Shown: positions 12,297-21,148 of the stretch, one piece after another
Numbering within the stretch: the first letter of the stretch is position 1
Layout of the letters: the number at the start of each line of letters is the position of its first letter
Source: Polaromonas sp.
Lineage (GTDB): Bacteria; Pseudomonadota; Gammaproteobacteria; Burkholderiales; Burkholderiaceae_C
Length of the DNA stretch: 64,000 bases
Direction of reading: 5' to 3'
Assembly (NCBI RefSeq): GCF_029945685.1
Contig: NZ_JAQSDA010000003.1
Location: 1-64,000 of the forward strand
Notes under the pieces: model-generated
Database searches by the model: none
The model's input: the letters and a program-made list of their open reading frames with translations, nothing else
What the model was told of the DNA's origin: nothing
Translations under genes and position numbers: made by a program

Positions 12297-12555
12297 TCGC
12301 CCGGATATTAATTGATCTTCGGAAATTCCTGCGTTAATATGAAAATGTCTATATAAAACAGTAACTAACGGTGATTTGTTAACCTGATTTCGAATGATTT
12401 TTCGTCATTCGGCTCATAACGAAGCCGTCATATGCCTCGCGCGACCTTGTAGCAAAGAGTAAGAAGATGCCAGAAAAGCAACCAGAACGCTTTGCCATGC
12501 TGACCCCGGCGGCTGCGGCCTGCACGCGGCTTTCTGTCAGTGTAACGGCGAAGCT
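12297..12555. other. AT-rich divergent intergenic region between lapG and tolC-like genes
   Basis: This region is much more AT-rich than its surroundings, especially 12300-12480, and must carry the divergent promoters. A 7-bp inverted repeat (CGAATGA 12391-12397 with TCATTCG 12405-12411) could be an operator. No promoter matched sigma-70 well enough to call. Confidence 0.5.
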
Positions 12556-12584
12556 GTGGACTGCATGAACTTGCGAGCGCCCAT

Positions 12585-12614
12585 GCCGGCACCTCCTGTT
12601 GCCGGCGCTTTTTT
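12585..12614 (+). terminator. Terminator-like/attenuator hairpin just before the tolC-like gene
   Basis: GCCGGC (12585-12590) pairs with GCCGGC (12601-12606) around a 10-nt loop and is followed by GC and six T (12609-12614). Its position 14 nt upstream of the ATG at 12628 suggests a leader attenuator. Confidence 0.45.
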
Positions 12615-12627
12615 GCATGGCCAGCGC

Positions 12628-14817
12628 ATGGCTGTGCACTGCCGCCTGAAAAGCACGGTAGTCGCGCTGATGCTTGCCGGTGGTGCACTGGGGATCCTAG
12701 CGCTGGCGCTTCCGGCGCCGGCGTTTGCCCAGGCAACAGGCCAGTCGCTGACCCTCAAGGAAGCCGTACAGAACGCGGTGCTGAACAATCCCGAAGTTCT
12801 TGCGCGCTGGCACACCATCAAGGCCGCAGACGGTGAGCGTGATGCTGGCGCCGGTGCCTTGTTGCCCAAGGTCGATCTTGCCGCCGGCAGTGGCGCGGAG
12901 CGGCGCAGTGCGACGGCCACGACCACGACTGGCACCCGCTTTGACCGCAACTCGGCGAGCCTGACCATCACCCAACTGCTTTATGACGGTTTTGCCACGC
13001 GCAACGACATCAAGCGGCTCGATCATGCGCGGCTGGTGCGTCTGTTTGAGTTTTTTGACACCTCGGAGAGTGTGGCCCTCGAAGCGGCGCGTGCCTATTA
13101 CGATGTCTTGCGTTACCGGGAGTTGTTGCGCCTGGCCGAGGACAATTTTGTCCAGCACCGTTCGGTTTTCGACCAGACGGAGCGTCGCGTCAAGGCGAAG
13201 GTGGCGCGGGCCGTCGATCTGGAGCAGATTTCCGCGCGTCTGGCCCTGGCCGAGGCCAACTTGCTGACCGAGACCTCCAATTTGCACGACACCACCGCGC
13301 GTTTCCAGCGCATTGTGGGCCTGATGCCAACCCGGGACATGCCTCTGCCTACGCCGTTGATGCGCGATATTCCGGAGGACCCGTCCGCGGCCGTGCGCAG
13401 CGCGCAGCAGCGTAATGGTGCCTTGCGTGCATCGATTGAAAACGTTCGCGCCTCCAATGCTGCGCTGGCCTCCCGCAGTGGTGCTTATCAGCCGCGATTC
13501 GATCTGCGTTTGCGCCGCGAGCAGGGCGCCAACCTGAACGGTGTGACGGGCAATACCGACGCCACCGTGGCTGAAGTGATCATGAGCTGGAACCTGTTCA
13601 ACGGCTTCGGCGACCGGGCAAAGGAGCGCCAGTTTGCCGAGCAACTCAATGTGGCCAAGGATTTGCGTGACAAGACCTGTCGCGACATCCGGCAAACGCT
13701 GCTGATCGCTTACAACGATCAGCGCAAGCTCAAGGAACAGATCGGCTATTTTGATCAGAACAAGCTGTCGGTCGAGAAAGCGCGCAATGCCTACCGCCAG
13801 CAATTTGACATCGGTCAGCGTACGCTGCTGGATTTGCTGGATACGGAAAACGAACTTTTCCAGGCCAAACGTGCCGTGGCCAACGCCGAGCAGGACCTCA
13901 ACATCGCATACGCCAGAACGCAGGCGGGTCTGGGCACCCTGTTGGCTTCCCTCGAGCTTTCCAAAATCGAAACGGGAGGCTTTCCCGGGCTGGATCAGTG
14001 GAACGACGGAGAAGACGCTTCCCAGCACTGCCCGGCCGAACCCGTCAGTGTGTACGTCGTGGACAAGAGCGCCTTGATCCAGCGTGCCGCCGATCAGGTG
14101 AAGGAGACCGCCCTGTTCAACGCGCGCGAACGCGCGGTGCAGGAGGTTTTTGCACCCACCGTGACGCCCTTGCCCCCGGCGGGCGGTCGTCCGGCCCCCG
14201 CCCCTGCACCGGCCACACCGGCTGCACCGCCTGCAACCGCGGCGCCGGCGGCACCGCCCGCTGGTTCCGGAAACAGCGAACTCCGACGGACGCTGGAACA
14301 GCAGACGGCCCTGGCCAATGCGCGGGAGCGTGCCGCGCAACAGGCCTTGGCCAATGCGCCAGCTGCCAGGTCCGCCGTGCAGCCGACATCCCCCGTAGCT
14401 GCGCCGAAGCCGGCACCCGTTGCGGCGCCGGTGCCGACCGCAGTGCCGGAAGCTGGCAGCAGCAGCGAGATCAGCACTGCTCTGGAAGCCTGGCGCGCGG
14501 CCTGGTCAAAACGCGACGTGGACGCTTACCTTGGTTTTTATGCACCGGGCTTCGTGCCATCCAACGAAGGTGGCCGGGACGCATGGATAGAAAAGCGCAA
14601 GGCGGTGCTGGCGCGTGCCGTCGATATTTCGGTGGAAGTGAGCGACCTGTCCGTCGCCACGCCCGACGCTAGCCACGCAACGGCGACATTCCGGCAGACC
14701 TACCGCTCGGCCAACTACCGGGACGTGGTGACCAAAACCCTGCAATGGGTCCGGGTGGGTGACCGCTGGCTGATCGTGCGTGAGAGCTCCGTGACGCCGG
14801 TGCAGGGCATCCAGTAA
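12628..14817 (+). CDS. TolC/LapE-family type I secretion outer-membrane protein with C-terminal NTF2-like domain
   Basis: From ATG 12628 the 729-residue protein starts with a clear signal peptide ending near AFAQA. A TolC-family outer-membrane efflux region follows (to ~460; LLDLLDTENELFQAKRA is typical of the second half). A proline/alanine-rich linker comes next, with two copies of an ALxNARERAxQ motif. The C-terminal ~110 residues (WRAAWSKRD, FRQTYRSANYRD) resemble the NTF2-like domain of Cds6/L,D-transpeptidase-associated proteins. It probably forms the outer-membrane pore that exports the adhesin; the ABC ATPase and membrane-fusion partners are not in the window. Longer starts at GTG 12556, ATG 12565 or ATG 12583 are possible, but a terminator-like hairpin lies in that stretch. 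Confidence 0.85.
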   Translation: MAVHCRLKSTVVALMLAGGALGILALALPAPAFAQATGQSLTLKEAVQNAVLNNPEVLARWHTIKAADGERDAGAGALLPKVDLAAGSGAERRSATATTTTGTRFDRNSASLTITQLLYDGFATRNDIKRLDHARLVRLFEFFDTSESVALEAARAYYDVLRYRELLRLAEDNFVQHRSVFDQTERRVKAKVARAVDLEQISARLALAEANLLTETSNLHDTTARFQRIVGLMPTRDMPLPTPLMRDIPEDPSAAVRSAQQRNGALRASIENVRASNAALASRSGAYQPRFDLRLRREQGANLNGVTGNTDATVAEVIMSWNLFNGFGDRAKERQFAEQLNVAKDLRDKTCRDIRQTLLIAYNDQRKLKEQIGYFDQNKLSVEKARNAYRQQFDIGQRTLLDLLDTENELFQAKRAVANAEQDLNIAYARTQAGLGTLLASLELSKIETGGFPGLDQWNDGEDASQHCPAEPVSVYVVDKSALIQRAADQVKETALFNARERAVQEVFAPTVTPLPPAGGRPAPAPAPATPAAPPATAAPAAPPAGSGNSELRRTLEQQTALANARERAAQQALANAPAARSAVQPTSPVAAPKPAPVAAPVPTAVPEAGSSSEISTALEAWRAAWSKRDVDAYLGFYAPGFVPSNEGGRDAWIEKRKAVLARAVDISVEVSDLSVATPDASHATATFRQTYRSANYRDVVTKTLQWVRVGDRWLIVRESSVTPVQGIQ

Positions 14818-14967
14818 TTCCCCGAGCGACCCGGAGACGGGCGAAGATTTGTCAGATGGAGTGCACGCGCGGCAGGCTTCACTGCGGGCCGTCCGCGTCG
14901 GCGAGCGCGGCTTCCTGGGGCGGTTCAGCCGGGGTACGCGCTCGCCAACAGGCGCCGGAGCAGGTTC

Positions 14968-15939
14968 CTAGCCCAGATCGGTTTCGGCTGCCACCCGGTC
15001 GAGCTCGTCGAACACCTTGTCAAAGTCCACCGGCTTGGTCCAATAGCCGGAAAATCCCGCCTGCTCGGCAAGGATCTTGTGCTCCGGCTGGGTGTCGGCC
15101 GAACACATGAAGGCCGGCGTTGACCGCAAACCGGGGATCTCCTGAATGCGTTTGAGCAGATCAATCCCGTGGGTGTCCGGCAGGCGGCCATCGAGCACCA
15201 GCACATCAGGCAACCAGCTGCCGGCCACCTCAAAGCCCTGGGCACCGTTTTGTGCCATGCGGACCTCGACGTCGTCGCGTGTTCGCATCACGTCGTCAAA
15301 CAGCATGAGGTTGTACATGTTGTCCTCGACATACAGCACCCGCATTTTTCGCCGCAAGCTGTGGCTGGCAGCCTTGGGAATCTGCAGGGGTGCCGACAGT
15401 GTGTCTGCCGGGCTGGCGCCCTGCGCGGTGGCGCTCTGCTCCCAGTAACCATCGGTGGACACCAGGTCCAGTGCCCGGCACAGCCGCGCAGACTGGAGCA
15501 GGGCGTTTTCCACCCGTTTGCGCTCGGTCACGTCCAGGCTCATTTCGATATAGGCCAGCGGTCGGCCCTGGGCATCGGACTCCAGATAGAGCAGGGCATA
15601 CACGTCCACCAGGCCGCCATCGGGGCGGATGACGCGGTAGTCCAGTTCGATCGCGCCCGGGCTCTTGCGCAACTGGTCGCGCGCCCTGACCAACAGGTCC
15701 AGGTCGTCCGGATACACCAGGCCCATGGCTGTTTCCAGCGTCATGGGGGTGCCCGCAGGCAGGCCAAACAGCTGATAGGCGCGCGGGTTCCAGCTGAGCT
15801 GCTGGCTTTCCAGGTGGAAGACGGATTGGGCCACCCCGGTCATTTCCATCAGCTGCAGCTGCATTCGTCGCTGGGCTTCGGCCAGGCCGAATTCGGGCTC
15901 GGGTGTGGTCTGCTTGAAACCGGATGTCTGATCAGCCAT
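14968..15939 (-). CDS. PAS domain-response regulator receiver protein, no output domain
   Basis: The 323-residue protein has an N-terminal PAS_3-like domain (~25-150, ending in a PAC-like SLDVTERKR). A linker follows, then a C-terminal receiver domain (~200-315). Receiver residues are visible: acidic pair (YVEDN), phospho-acceptor Asp (VLVLDGRLPD), conserved Ser (MCSAD) and Lys (YWTKPVD). There is no kinase, DNA-binding, GGDEF or EAL domain, so it probably acts through protein contacts as a stand-alone signalling relay. It is transcribed toward the tolC-like gene and may serve adhesion control, which is inference from location only. Confidence 0.8.
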   Translation of the reverse strand: MADQTSGFKQTTPEPEFGLAEAQRRMQLQLMEMTGVAQSVFHLESQQLSWNPRAYQLFGLPAGTPMTLETAMGLVYPDDLDLLVRARDQLRKSPGAIELDYRVIRPDGGLVDVYALLYLESDAQGRPLAYIEMSLDVTERKRVENALLQSARLCRALDLVSTDGYWEQSATAQGASPADTLSAPLQIPKAASHSLRRKMRVLYVEDNMYNLMLFDDVMRTRDDVEVRMAQNGAQGFEVAGSWLPDVLVLDGRLPDTHGIDLLKRIQEIPGLRSTPAFMCSADTQPEHKILAEQAGFSGYWTKPVDFDKVFDELDRVAAETDLG

Positions 15940-16039
15940 GAAATGAAAGCCTGGTGAGTGTGAGTCGGAGGGGGTTCATGTAAATCTCCAGCCACGTCGA
16001 CATCAACGTTGCCAATCCGCCCTCATCTTAAGCCCAAAA

Positions 16040-16088
16040 GCCCCGAAAACTCCGTCGACCGGCCTGCCTCTCTGCCGGCTTTCGGGGC
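16040..16088 (-). terminator. Terminator of the anthranilate operon
   Basis: GCCCCGAAA (16040-16048) pairs with TTTCGGGGC (16080-16088), and an inner stem CCGGC/GCCGG sits at 16059-16063 and 16074-16078. On the minus strand the outer stem is followed by TTTT. It lies just downstream of the RidA-family stop codon. Confidence 0.7.
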
Positions 16089-16101
16089 AAGGGCCAACAG
16101 C

Positions 16102-16497
16102 TCAATCCGGCAGGACCGCCGTCACTTCAATTTCGATGCGGGCGCGCTCTTCCACCAGCGCGGAGACTTCCACGCAGGTCATGGCCGGAAAGTTTTTGCC
16201 CATCACTTCGCGGTACACCGTGCCCAGCTCCTTGAGCCGTGTGATGTATTCCAGGCGGTTCACCACATACCAGGTCATGCGTGCCATGTGCTCTGGCCCC
16301 GCGCCGCCGGCCTGCAGCACGGCCAGAATGTTTTGCAGGGCCTGGCGGGTCTGGACGATGAAGTCGTCGCTTTCAAATTGTTGTTGTGCGTTCCAGCCGA
16401 TCTGCCCGCCTACGAAAATCAGCGCGCCTCTGGCCATCACGCCGTTGGCATAACCCCTGGGGGCGGTCCAGCCGTCCGGCTGCAATAGTTTCATCAT
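16102..16497 (-). CDS. RidA/YjgF/UK114-family protein, last gene of the anthranilate operon
   Basis: The 131-residue protein matches the single-domain RidA family (IFVGGQIGWN near the N-terminus, CVEVSALVEE...IEIEVTAV near the end). Archetypal RidA hydrolyses enamines/imines and uses an Arg in the segment FPARSCVEV. Here the same place reads FPAMTCVEV, so that Arg is missing and this is a divergent Rid subgroup. The start at 16497 forms an ATGA overlap with the thioesterase stop, implying translational coupling. In this operon it could act on an amino/enamine CoA intermediate formed by dearomatisation of 2-aminobenzoyl-CoA; that is inference. Confidence 0.85.
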   Translation of the reverse strand: MMKLLQPDGWTAPRGYANGVMARGALIFVGGQIGWNAQQQFESDDFIVQTRQALQNILAVLQAGGAGPEHMARMTWYVVNRLEYITRLKELGTVYREVMGKNFPAMTCVEVSALVEERARIEIEVTAVLPD

Positions 16498-16937
16498 GAC
16501 TTTTCTTCCAGGGGGGATTGCAGATAAGGCCGCATCGCCTCGCGCCATCCCTCAGGGATGCGCAAAGCCTTGCCGTTGGGGATCTCGGCGCAGACGACCA
16601 CCGCGTTTGCACGCAATTTAAGGCTCTGGCCCTTGTCTTCATTGCGCAAGTCGCTATGAATTTCATAGTGCATGCCGATGCTGGTGTGGCCCAGACGGGT
16701 CAGGCTGAGTTCGATGTCGACCTTGTCGCCATAGCGGCACATGCCGAGAAACTCAGTTTTCATGTCCACGATGGGCACGCCCAGACCACCGGCAATCATC
16801 TCGTGCTCGGGAAAACCGATGTGGGCCAGAAAATCTTCCTGCGCCTCATGCAGCAGATAAAAGTATTGCGGGTAAAAAACAATGCCTGCAGGGTCGCAGT
16901 GGTGAAAGCGGATCAGCTTCTGGGTGGTGAACTTCAT
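16494..16937 (-). CDS. Hotdog acyl-CoA thioesterase (4-hydroxybenzoyl-CoA thioesterase type)
   Basis: The 147-residue protein has the 4HBT hotdog fold, with the active-site segment HHCDPAGIVFYPQYF in which Asp15 aligns with the catalytic Asp of the Pseudomonas-type 4-hydroxybenzoyl-CoA thioesterase. It probably hydrolyses an aromatic or ring-derived CoA ester, either as a pathway step or as a relief valve for trapped CoA. It starts 7 nt after the ligase stop and overlaps the RidA gene by ATGA. Confidence 0.86.
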   Translation of the reverse strand: MKFTTQKLIRFHHCDPAGIVFYPQYFYLLHEAQEDFLAHIGFPEHEMIAGGLGVPIVDMKTEFLGMCRYGDKVDIELSLTRLGHTSIGMHYEIHSDLRNEDKGQSLKLRANAVVVCAEIPNGKALRIPEGWREAMRPYLQSPLEEKS

Positions 16938-16944
16938 GCCTGTC

Positions 16945-18570
16945 TCATTTCTGGCGCAGCTTGAAGCGCTGGAGTTTTCCGGTCTCCGTGCGCGGCAGGC
17001 TGCTCACGAACTCAATCCGGCGGGGGTACTTGAACGGCGCCAGCGTGGTCTTCACGTGGTCCTGCAGCAGCCGGGTCATGGCTTCGCCAGCTTCCTGGCC
17101 GGGCTTGAGCACGACAAAGGCCTTGACGATCATGCCGCGCTCCTCGTCGGGTTCGCCGATCACGCCGCATTCGGCCACCGCCGGGTGTTTGAGCAGGGCA
17201 TCTTCCACCTCAGGGCCACCCACGTTGTAGCCCGAGGTGATGATCATGTCGTCGGCCCGGGACTGGAAGAAGAAGTAACCGTCGGCGTCCTGCAGGAAAG
17301 CGTCTCCCGGGTAGTTCCAGCTGTCCTTCACATACTTTGCCTGACGTTCGTCGTCGAGGTAGCGGCAGCCGGTGGGCCCGATGACCGCCAGTTTGCCAAT
17401 GGTGCCGCGCGGGACTTCCCGGCCTTCGTCATCCACGACCTTCGCCGTGTAGCCGGGTACCACCTTGCCGATGGCACCGCGGCGCACATCGGCCGGTGCA
17501 GCGGAAATGAAGATGTGGAACATCTCGGTCGCGCCTATGCCGTCCGTCATCTCGATGCCGGTCGCGTCCTTCCAGAGCTGGCGCGTGGCGTCGGGCAGTC
17601 CCTCACCGGCGCTGACACAGATGCGCAGCGTCGGTACGCCATGCTGCTTCGCAAAGGAGGCCATCTGGCGGTAGAAGGTGGGGGCGGTGTAGCAGATGGT
17701 GGCGCCCACCTGGTTGATGAGCTTGACCATGGCTTCCGGGGTGTAGGGGATGCCGGGGTAATACACCGAGGCGCCCGCCCACATCGGGAAGACCAGCATG
17801 CCGCCCAGGCCGAAGGTGAAGGCCAGCGGCGGCGAGCCCATCACGATGTCTTCCGGCGTGGCCTGGAGCACATGGCGCGGCCAGGCCTCGCAGGCGGCGA
17901 GTACGTCGCGGTGGGTGTGCACCGCGGCTTTTGGCGTGCCCGTGGTGCCGGAGGTGAAGGCCATCATCGCGATGTCGTCGGCCGAGGTCAGGCAGGGCGC
18001 GAACTGGCCATCCTTGCCGGCGGCACGCACGGCGAGCGAACCGGGCTCGTTCAGGTTGAAGGGAACAAGGGTGGCGAGCGTCGGGTTCAGGTCGCGCGCG
18101 GCCTGCAGCTCGGCCAGCAGGCTGGCATCACACAGGGCCACCGTGGCCTGGGACTTGGCGATGATTTCGCCGAGCTCCTTGGCGCGCAGCAACGGCATGG
18201 TGGCCACGGCCACCAGCCCGGCCTTCACCACACCCAGCCAGGCCAGCGCCATGCCGATGGTGTTGCCGCCGCGCAGCAGCACACGGTTGCCGGGCACCAG
18301 CTGCAGGTCTTCGGTCAGCACCTGGGCGATGTGCCTGACGCGTTCGTGGGCGTCGGCATAGGTCAGGTTGATCTTGTCGGAGCGCAGGAAAGGTCGGTCC
18401 GACAGGCCGCGCTGGTCAGCACGCTCGAACAGCACGTCCACCAGGTTGGCCTGCGCTGGAATCTGCAGCTCCGGCAAGTCATAGCACATCTGCGGCCACT
18501 GGTCCGCAGGCGGCAGGCGATCATGCACGAAGCGGTCGGTCTGGACGGAAGGGTGGGAGGGGGTGCTCAT
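16945..18570 (-). CDS. 2-aminobenzoate/benzoate-type CoA ligase (AMP-forming)
   Basis: This 541-residue ANL-superfamily enzyme carries the P-loop [17 protein letters not shown], the [13 protein letters not shown] segment and the C-terminal [12 protein letters not shown] motif with the catalytic Lys. It resembles the benzoate/2-aminobenzoate-CoA ligases (the N-terminal ~50 residues are typical). The adjacent fused flavin monooxygenase/reductase makes 2-aminobenzoate (anthranilate) the best-supported substrate. Reaction: acid + ATP + CoA to acyl-CoA + AMP + PPi, cytoplasmic. The start codon overlaps the acyl-CoA dehydrogenase stop (ATGA). Salicylate or benzoate remain possible substrates. Confidence 0.85.
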   Translation of the reverse strand: MSTPSHPSVQTDRFVHDRLPPADQWPQMCYDLPELQIPAQANLVDVLFERADQRGLSDRPFLRSDKINLTYADAHERVRHIAQVLTEDLQLVPGNRVLLRGGNTIGMALAWLGVVKAGLVAVATMPLLRAKELGEIIAKSQATVALCDASLLAELQAARDLNPTLATLVPFNLNEPGSLAVRAAGKDGQFAPCLTSADDIAMMAFTSGTTGTPKAAVHTHRDVLAACEAWPRHVLQATPEDIVMGSPPLAFTFGLGGMLVFPMWAGASVYYPGIPYTPEAMVKLINQVGATICYTAPTFYRQMASFAKQHGVPTLRICVSAGEGLPDATRQLWKDATGIEMTDGIGATEMFHIFISAAPADVRRGAIGKVVPGYTAKVVDDEGREVPRGTIGKLAVIGPTGCRYLDDERQAKYVKDSWNYPGDAFLQDADGYFFFQSRADDMIITSGYNVGGPEVEDALLKHPAVAECGVIGEPDEERGMIVKAFVVLKPGQEAGEAMTRLLQDHVKTTLAPFKYPRRIEFVSSLPRTETGKLQRFKLRQK

Positions 18571-19736
18571 GATTGCAATACCGCCTTGCCAATGATGAGT
18601 TGCTGGACTTCGGTCGCGCCTTCGTAGATGCGCAGCGAGCGGATGTCGCGGTACAGGCTTTCGACCTTGGTGCCGACTTTCACGCCCAGGCCACCGTGCA
18701 TCTGCAGGGCCATGTCGATCACGCGCTGGGCATTTTCCGTGGCCGTCATCTTGGCCATCGCCGCTTCCGCAGTGATGCGCTTGCCGGCACCGCTGGCTTC
18801 GCTGTCATCGCGCAGCCAGGCGGCGCGATAAGTGAGCAGGGCGGCCGCATCGATCAGGGCTGCCATCTCGCCGATTTTGGCCTGCGTCAGCTGGAAGTCG
18901 GCCAGGGTCTGGCCGAACATCTTGCGCTCGCGCGAGAAACGCACCGCCTCGAACAGTGCGCGGCGCGCCATGCCCAGCGCGGCGGCGGCGACCGAGGCGC
19001 GGAAAATGTCCAGCGTCTGCATCGCCAGCTTGAAGCCGCCGTTGAGCGCGCCCAGCTGCGCCTCGCCGGGGAGTTTGCAGTGCGCAAACTTCAGCGTGGC
19101 CAGCGGGTGCGGCGCCATCACCGCGATGTGCTCGCTGCTGTCCAGGCCGGGATTGCCGGCGTCCACGATGAAGGCGGTGATGCCGCGTGTGCCGGCTTCG
19201 CGGTCGGTCTTGGCGAAGGTCACGTAAAAGTCGGCGATGTCACCGTTGCTGATCCATGTCTTGCTGCCGTTGAGGGCCCAGCCGCCATCGGAAGGGCCGG
19301 CGCTGGTCGTCATGGCGCCGGCGTCCGAACCGGCGTCGGGTTCGCTCAGCGCAAAGGCGGCGATCTTGTCGCCGCGTGCGACTGCGGGCAGGTAGGCGGC
19401 CTGCTGCGCTGGTGTGCCCGCCAGGGTGATGGCGCCGCTGCCCAGGCCCTGCATGGCAAACGCAAAGTCGGCCAGCGGGGAGTGAAAGGCCAGGGTTTCG
19501 CGCAGGATCACCAGCGCGCGCGAATCAAGCTTGTCCATCGCCCCGCCGGCGCTGGCGGGAACGCAGTAGCGCAGCCAGCCGCCGTCGCCGAGCAGACGCA
19601 CCCACTCTTTGCAGGCGCGCCTGTCGTCACTTTCGTCAACTTGCTGGGCGGGCACCCAGGCCGCAAGTTGCTCGCCGAGGGTGCGGTGCGCATCGCCAAA
19701 AAACGGCAATGCCAGGTGTCGGGTATCGGCTTTCAC
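18567..19736 (-). CDS. Acyl-CoA dehydrogenase
   Basis: The 389-residue flavoprotein has the ACAD signatures [13 protein letters not shown] (middle) and [24 protein letters not shown] (C-terminal), and ends normally for the family. It would oxidise a ring-derived or ring-opened acyl-CoA, passing electrons to ETF. I chose GTG 19736: it follows the enoyl-CoA hydratase stop by one base (TGA-T-GTG) with AGGGAG about 8 nt upstream. The longer frame to 19844 gives only an Arg/Pro-rich out-of-frame extension. Confidence 0.88.
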   Translation of the reverse strand: MKADTRHLALPFFGDAHRTLGEQLAAWVPAQQVDESDDRRACKEWVRLLGDGGWLRYCVPASAGGAMDKLDSRALVILRETLAFHSPLADFAFAMQGLGSGAITLAGTPAQQAAYLPAVARGDKIAAFALSEPDAGSDAGAMTTSAGPSDGGWALNGSKTWISNGDIADFYVTFAKTDREAGTRGITAFIVDAGNPGLDSSEHIAVMAPHPLATLKFAHCKLPGEAQLGALNGGFKLAMQTLDIFRASVAAAALGMARRALFEAVRFSRERKMFGQTLADFQLTQAKIGEMAALIDAAALLTYRAAWLRDDSEASGAGKRITAEAAMAKMTATENAQRVIDMALQMHGGLGVKVGTKVESLYRDIRSLRIYEGATEVQQLIIGKAVLQS

Positions 19737-19737
19737 A

Positions 19738-20592
19738 TCAGTCTCCCTGGAACACCGGTTTCTGTTTGCCGGCAAAGGCGTCGTAGGCGCGCGTGAAGTC
19801 TTTCGTCTGCATGCAGATCGCCTGCGCCTGGGCTTCGGCTTCAATCGCCTGGTCCAGCGTCATGGCCCACTCCTGGTGCAGCATGGTTTTGGTCATGCCG
19901 TGGGCAAAGGTTGGACCAGCGGCCAGATCGGCGGCCAGCGCCTGCGCCTTGCCCAGCAGTTCGGCGGGTTCGTGCAGGGCGTTGAAAAAGCCCCACTGCA
20001 GACCCTCCTGCGCCGTCATGGCACGGCCGGTGAACAGCAGCTCGGACGCACGGCCCTGGCCGATCAGGCGCGGCAGCAGGGCGCAGGCACCCATGTCGGC
20101 GCCGGCCAGGCCCACACGCGTGAACAGGAAAGCGGTTTTGGCCTGCGCCGTGCCCAGGCGCATGTCGGCGGCCAGCGCCATCATCGCACCGGCCCCGGCG
20201 CAGATGCCGTCAATCGCGGCGACGATGGGCTGTGGACACAGGCGCATGGCCTTGACCAGGTCACCGGTCATGCGGGTGAACTCCAGCAGTTCGGGCATGG
20301 CCATTTTGGTCAGCGGGCCGATGATTTCATGCACATCGCCGCCCGAGCAGAAGTTGCCCCCGGCGCCGGTCAGCACGATGACCTTGACGTCGGTGGCGCT
20401 GTTCAGCGCGCGAAACAGGTCGCGCAGCTCGGCATAGGAATCAAACGTCAGCGGGTTCTTGCGTTCCGGACGGTTCAGGCTCAGGGTGACCACACCGGCC
20501 TCAAAAGCATAGGCAAAGTGGCGTGCCTGGTAACCGGCCAGCGCATTGAACTGCGCGTGCATGGGGTTGCTGGGGCCAATGTAGTGTTTCAT
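19738..20592 (-). CDS. Enoyl-CoA hydratase/isomerase family protein
   Basis: This 284-residue crotonase-superfamily protein has the oxyanion-hole segments [15 protein letters not shown] and [19 protein letters not shown]. It probably hydrates or hydrolyses an unsaturated cyclic or ring-opened CoA ester in the lower part of the 2-aminobenzoyl-CoA route. The start overlaps the MarR stop (ATGA) and the stop is one base from the dehydrogenase start. Confidence 0.88.
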   Translation of the reverse strand: MKHYIGPSNPMHAQFNALAGYQARHFAYAFEAGVVTLSLNRPERKNPLTFDSYAELRDLFRALNSATDVKVIVLTGAGGNFCSGGDVHEIIGPLTKMAMPELLEFTRMTGDLVKAMRLCPQPIVAAIDGICAGAGAMMALAADMRLGTAQAKTAFLFTRVGLAGADMGACALLPRLIGQGRASELLFTGRAMTAQEGLQWGFFNALHEPAELLGKAQALAADLAAGPTFAHGMTKTMLHQEWAMTLDQAIEAEAQAQAICMQTKDFTRAYDAFAGKQKPVFQGD

Positions 20593-21071
20593 GCGTTTTC
20601 CATTTCCTGGTTCAGATCGGTCTGGTGCTGTTTGACTTTGCCCAGCAGCTTGTGCAGGGTGTCGATTTCGCGCGGTGACAGGCCGCCAAAGGCCTGGACG
20701 ATCCAGCCTTCATGCTGGCGCGCCATCTCGTCAAAGGTCTTGCGGCCGCGGGAGGTCAGGCGCACGCGGTAGGCACGGCGGTCGCCCTCGACGTCCATGC
20801 GTTCGACCAGGCCTTCGGCCACCAGCTGGTCGGTGATGCCGGTGACGTTGCCGCCGGTGACCATCATGCGGCGCGACAGCTCGTTCATCTTCAGCCCGTC
20901 GGGATTGCGCTCGAGCTGCGCCATCAAATCAAAGCGCGGCAGCGTGGTGTCGAACTGCTCGCGCAGTTGGCCGCGCACCTGCTTTTCAATCAGCTGGGTG
21001 CAGGTCAGCAGGCGCAACCACAGGCGCAGCGCTTCCGGGTGTTCGCGGTGGCCTCGTGCTTCCATGTCCAT
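20589..21071 (-). CDS. MarR-family transcriptional regulator
   Basis: The 160-residue winged-helix protein contains the MarR core ([19 protein letters not shown] recognition region, then [17 protein letters not shown] wing). It lies inside the catabolic operon between the monooxygenase/reductase and the hydratase. It is probably the local repressor, relieved by an aromatic CoA ester as in BadR/GenR-type regulators (inference). The best operator candidate is the AT-rich inverted repeat at 23464-23485. Confidence 0.87.
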   Translation of the reverse strand: MDMEARGHREHPEALRLWLRLLTCTQLIEKQVRGQLREQFDTTLPRFDLMAQLERNPDGLKMNELSRRMMVTGGNVTGITDQLVAEGLVERMDVEGDRRAYRVRLTSRGRKTFDEMARQHEGWIVQAFGGLSPREIDTLHKLLGKVKQHQTDLNQEMENA

Positions 21072-21092
21072 GGCATCTCTCCTGATTCACTA

Positions 21093-21148
21093 TTGATTTG
21101 ATAGCTGCTAGCGCTTTCCAGACAAGGGCTCAGGCCTGTTTTTGCTTT
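21093..21148. repeat. Comamonadaceae-type TAGCTGCTAGCGC intergenic repeat, copy A
   Basis: This AT-to-GC patterned element (TTGATAGCTGCTAGCGC... AAGGGCTCAGGC... TTTTTGCTT) runs from the intergenic gap into the last codons of the monooxygenase/reductase gene. It aligns with 26060-26120. Confidence 0.6.

Noticed and set aside
12697..14340. 547-residue minus-strand frame opposite the TolC-like gene
   Set aside because: The plus-strand frame has a signal peptide and TolC motifs; this frame has none.
16924..18627. 567-residue plus-strand frame over the CoA ligase
   Set aside because: Antisense to a well-supported ANL enzyme; protein is His/Arg/Gly-rich without domains.
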